Part shown: piece after piece, positions 12,615-15,362 of the stretch | How positions within the stretch are numbered: the first letter of the stretch is position 1 | Layout: each line of letters starts with the position of its first letter | From: JBKGYG01 sp046546235 | Lineage (GTDB): Bacteria; Bacillota; Clostridia; Lachnospirales; DSM-24629 | Length of the DNA: 15,362 nucleotides | Reading direction: 5' to 3' | Assembly (NCBI GenBank): GCA_046546235.1 | Contig: JBKGYG010000044.1 | Location: forward strand, 1-15,362 | The notes under the pieces: model-generated | Seen by the model: the letters and a program-made list of their open reading frames with translations, nothing else | Told to the model about the DNA's origin: nothing | Databases searched by the model: none | Program-made: the position numbers and the translations under genes

Positions 12615-13550
12615 ATGTTTAAGTATATTTTTTTGGTTGTATTTCTGGTAATAATTACTGGATGCCAAAAAGAAAATAAAGGAGACTCATTAACAATAGC
12701 AGTTACTATATTACCTCAAGAAGAGTTTGTAAAAGAAATAGTTGGAGATAATGTAGAAATTATTACAATCATTCCACCAGGCTATAGTCCTGAGAATTAT
12801 GAACTTACACCAAAACAATTATCTAATATTATTGACGCAGATTTATATTTTGCTATTGGTTTAGCGTCAGAAAATAATATTATATCGCAAATAGAAAAAC
12901 TAAATCCAGATTTAAATATTATTCATTTAGACGAAGAAGTAAGGAAGGTTTATGAAGATAGATATTTTGAGGATGATGTTGAATACTTTGAAGAAGATGA
13001 GCATAATGGACATGATCACGATGCTGACCATAATGATGAAGAACATACACATGAAGGTAGAGATCCTCATATATGGTTATCTCCTAGACGAGTTAAAATA
13101 ATTGTTTCTAAAATGAAGGATGAGTTAATTGATATAAATCCAAATAGAAAAGAAATTATTGAAGAAAATGCAGAAAAGTATATAAAGAAAATTGATGAAT
13201 TAGATGTTTCAATTAAAAGTACTATAAATGAGATGGAACAAAAGGCCTTTATTATATATCATCCTTCTTTAGGATATTTTGCGGATGATTATAATTTAGA
13301 AATGATAAATATAGAAAAAGAAGGGAAAGAAGCTTCATCTAGACATCTAGAGAGGGTTATAGATATAGCAAAAGAAAAAGACATTAAATTTGTTTTTTAT
13401 CAAAGTGAGTTTGATAAAGCACAACCAGAAACTATTGCGGATGTTCTTGGAGGAGAAGCAATCGAATTGAATCCGTTAGCGTCCAATTATCTAGAAAATA
13501 TGGAAGAGATAGCTAATACATTTAAAGAGGTTCTTGCAATGAAGGAATAA
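12615..13550 (+). CDS. znuA: Zinc ABC transporter substrate-binding lipoprotein
   Basis: The protein has 311 residues. A TTG at 12588 lies inside the operator, so ATG 12615 behind AAGGAGGAAG is chosen. Residues 1-17 are a lipoprotein signal with lipobox ITGC (C17), giving an anchored extracellular receptor. The cluster A-I solute-binding fold is clear, with a long acidic His-rich loop at about 128-147 (NGHDHDADHNDEEHTH), the mark of zinc rather than manganese binding. Two metal ligands are plain: H152 (DPHIWLSPRR) and H216 (YHPSLGYF). The other two usual ligands differ: the first His of the PHxYE motif is E60 (SPENYE), and the last Asp is N286 (ELNPLASNYLENM). Either this is a known subtype or the site is altered. 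First gene of the Zur-controlled operon. Confidence 0.92.
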   Translation: MFKYIFLVVFLVIITGCQKENKGDSLTIAVTILPQEEFVKEIVGDNVEIITIIPPGYSPENYELTPKQLSNIIDADLYFAIGLASENNIISQIEKLNPDLNIIHLDEEVRKVYEDRYFEDDVEYFEEDEHNGHDHDADHNDEEHTHEGRDPHIWLSPRRVKIIVSKMKDELIDINPNRKEIIEENAEKYIKKIDELDVSIKSTINEMEQKAFIIYHPSLGYFADDYNLEMINIEKEGKEASSRHLERVIDIAKEKDIKFVFYQSEFDKAQPETIADVLGGEAIELNPLASNYLENMEEIANTFKEVLAMKE

Positions 13551-13587
13551 TTTAAAACGTGTTTTTCTTAAGGAAAGGATAGTTCCT

Positions 13588-14301
13588 ATGGATATTATTG
13601 AATTAAGAGATGTTACAGTTTATTATAATAATGTATGTGCCTTAGAGAAAATAAATATAAAAATTAAGGAAAAAGATTTTGTTGGAGTAATAGGGCCAAA
13701 TGGTGGAGGGAAAAGCACCTTGTTAAAATTGTTAGCAGGACTAATAACGCCAAGTAATGGTAGGATAAAGAAGAAAAAGGGTCTTAGAATTGGATATGTT
13801 CCTCAATTTACTTCATTTGATAAAAATTTTCCTATTTCTGTTGAAGAGGTTATACTGAGTGGTTTATTAGATAGAAATATTAAAATATTTAAAAAGTATT
13901 CTAATAAGAATTATAAAAAGCTAGAATCAATAACAAAGTTTTTGAAGATAGAGGATTTAAAAAAGAGGCAGATTGGACAATTATCAGGAGGACAATTACA
14001 AAAAGTTCTAATAGCAAGAGCTTTAATGTCTGAACCAGAAGTATTACTATTAGATGAACCAACATCAAGTATTGATTCAAAGACTAAAGAGAATATTTAT
14101 AAATTGTTAAATGAGATTAACAAAGAAAAGACGATAATAATTATTAGTCATGATTTGTTAGAAGTGCTAGATTATGCAAAGAAAATAGTATGTGTTAATA
14201 AGACTTTGCATTATCATGGTAATAACACAGAGATTTCAAATAAGACCCTAGAAGAGGCATATGGATGTCCAGTAGAGGTTGTTTTACACAATAGAGTTTA
14301 A
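13588..14301 (+). CDS. znuC: Zinc ABC transporter ATP-binding protein
   Basis: The protein has 237 residues; GGAAAGGA precedes ATG 13588. All ABC ATPase motifs are intact: Walker A GPNGGGKST (36-44), Q-loop VPQF (71-74), signature LSGGQ (132-136), Walker B VLLLDEP (152-158), D-loop SSID and switch H188 (ISHD). Length and sequence fit the metal-type family (ZnuC/TroB/MntB). It lies 37 nt after znuA and 15 nt before znuB. It should power zinc import at the inner face of the membrane. Confidence 0.95.
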   Translation: MDIIELRDVTVYYNNVCALEKINIKIKEKDFVGVIGPNGGGKSTLLKLLAGLITPSNGRIKKKKGLRIGYVPQFTSFDKNFPISVEEVILSGLLDRNIKIFKKYSNKNYKKLESITKFLKIEDLKKRQIGQLSGGQLQKVLIARALMSEPEVLLLDEPTSSIDSKTKENIYKLLNEINKEKTIIIISHDLLEVLDYAKKIVCVNKTLHYHGNNTEISNKTLEEAYGCPVEVVLHNRV

Positions 14302-14316
14302 TTAAGGATGATTTAT

Positions 14317-15123
14317 ATGTTAGTTTTTTTTGGTAATTATTTTGTAAGGCAAGCTAGTATAGCTGCTCTTTTAGCTAGCATTGTTTGTGGAATAGTTGGA
14401 ACTATAATTGTAGAAAAAAAGTTAGTAAGCATGAGCGGTGGTATTGCTCATAGTTCTTTTGGTGGTATTGGTTTGGGCTATCTTCTAAAATTTGAACCAA
14501 TTATTGGAGGTTTAGGTTTTTCAATTATAGCAGCTATAAGTATTGCTAACATAAAAAGGAAAACTAATACTAATGCTGATACTCTTGTAGGTATGTTTTG
14601 GTCTGTTGGTATGGCATTAGGTATATTATTTGTTTCTATGATGAAAGGGTATCCACCAGATTTGAATTCATATTTATTTGGACAGATTTTATTAGTGTCC
14701 ACAGATTATATTAAGATTATGGGGTTTTTAACATCAGTTATTGTATTAGTTATAATTTGTTTCTACCGTTATTGGAAAGCATTTTTATTTGATGAAGAAT
14801 TTGCTAAAGTAATAGGTTTGCCTGTACTTATTTTTGAGTATACATTATATATACTTATAGCACTTAGTATAGTAATTCTTATAAAAGTTGTTGGAATTAT
14901 TCTTGTAATAGCACTTCTTACAGTACCGCCAGCGATATCTAAGCTGTTTACTTATAAGTTATCTTATATGATGTTATTATCAAGTTTATTAGGAGTATTA
15001 TTCAGTTTTGGAGGTTTGATATTATCATATTACTATGATATACCTTCAGGTGCGACAATAATACTTTTATCTGTAGCTTCATATATGTGTGTTATGTTGA
15101 TTAAGACAAGAAAAAGATTTTAG
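14317..15123 (+). CDS. znuB: Zinc ABC transporter permease
   Basis: The protein has 268 residues from ATG 14317. ATG 14308 is in frame but forms part of the AAGGATG ribosome site, so the later start is preferred. The protein is almost wholly hydrophobic, with about eight or nine membrane segments typical of ABC-3 permeases. Landmarks include VEKKLVSMSGGIAHSSFGGIGLGYLL, which contacts the ATPase and lines the path, LLFGQIL-like FGQILLVS, and ITLVIALLTVPPAISKLF-type segment (LVIALLTVPPAISKLF). Last gene of the znuACB operon. No ordinary terminator follows; the long inverted repeat at 15178 may serve that purpose. Confidence 0.93.
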   Translation: MLVFFGNYFVRQASIAALLASIVCGIVGTIIVEKKLVSMSGGIAHSSFGGIGLGYLLKFEPIIGGLGFSIIAAISIANIKRKTNTNADTLVGMFWSVGMALGILFVSMMKGYPPDLNSYLFGQILLVSTDYIKIMGFLTSVIVLVIICFYRYWKAFLFDEEFAKVIGLPVLIFEYTLYILIALSIVILIKVVGIILVIALLTVPPAISKLFTYKLSYMMLLSSLLGVLFSFGGLILSYYYDIPSGATIILLSVASYMCVMLIKTRKRF

Positions 15124-15177
15124 GGAGATAAGTCAGACTGTAGACAAAGTCAAATTATTATAAATACATAGTAGAGG

Positions 15178-15361
15178 AATATATATACAAATAAGTGATG
15201 TTTTAAATATTTGATTAGAAAAAATTAGTGAGTGGAGATTGTTATTCCGTTAAAAACCTTAAATGTTTGACCGTTAGGGAGTTTTTAAGGTTTAGGAATA
15301 ACAATTGGAACGAACTTAGTTTTTCTTCAAATATTTAACCTGAACGTTTTGTATATATATT
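15178..15361. repeat. Long imperfect inverted repeat (~184 nt), MITE-like or structured RNA
   Basis: Three blocks pair in order: 15178-15191 with 15348-15361 (14 bp), 15203-15214 with 15327-15338 (12 bp) and 15238-15248 with 15295-15305 (11 bp). A smaller inner stem joins 15252-15262 and 15285-15294. Partly matching sequence lies between the blocks (AGAAAAA). No ORF is present. The sequence may continue past the window edge. It could be a MITE with terminal inverted repeats or a long hairpin ending the znu transcript. Confidence 0.7.
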
Positions 15362-15362
15362 T

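Noticed and set aside
14478..14702. Minus-strand frame within znuB
   Set aside because: Antisense to a conserved permease and without translation signals.

Overview
The window is very AT-rich, with genes preceded by strong AGGAGG-type ribosome binding sites and many intrinsic terminators. Its gene content (a Zur/ZnuABC zinc-uptake system, NADP-dependent non-phosphorylating GAPDH, SASP-like proteins, a CgeB-type glycosyltransferase, LysM proteins) points to an anaerobic endospore-forming Firmicute, most likely a clostridium. Genus cannot be fixed from the sequence. There are no rRNA, tRNA, phage or transposase genes.

Layout. (1) 1-399: copies of a dispersed palindromic repeat, a minus-strand terminator with a possible small-RNA gene behind it, then a good match to a sigma-K promoter. 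(2) 400-3067: a gene for a long coiled-coil-like protein built of 11 FGLEEIK repeats, then a glycosyltransferase with TPR-like repeats. (3) 3095-4030 (minus): an unusual Gln/Asn-rich low-complexity protein. (4) 4310-5773: gapN with its own sigma-A promoter and terminator. (5) 5930-6686: four very small genes, at least two of which carry the C-terminal DNA-binding motif of alpha/beta small acid-soluble spore proteins (SASPs) but lack the N-terminal half. (6) 7035-9107: a four-LysM protein and a zinc-dependent phospholipase C family protein, probably one operon. (7) 9225-9709: two small unknown genes. (8) 9810-11758: a CgeB-like glycosyltransferase behind a second good sigma-K promoter match, an array of long hairpins, and a second four-LysM protein. 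(9) 11849-15121: a Zur repressor gene facing away from znuA-znuC-znuB, with a 15-bp 7-1-7 palindrome just downstream of the znu promoter. (10) 15178-15362: a long imperfect inverted repeat at the right edge.

How the genes fit together. Regions 2 and 5-8 read as a spore-envelope neighbourhood: a repetitive probable surface protein, two glycosyltransferases of types linked to spore-surface modification, LysM proteins that could attach to cortex or germ-cell-wall peptidoglycan, and miniature SASPs. Two independent sigma-K-like promoters (ACA, 16 bp, CATAnnnTA) support late mother-cell expression of the repeat protein and the CgeB-like enzyme. The zinc module is a self-contained homeostasis unit: Zur with zinc should bind the palindrome and shut off the importer. 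The least explained parts are the four-gene miniature SASP cluster, the Q/N-rich protein, the repeat protein, and the small noncoding elements that sit next to minus-strand terminators.
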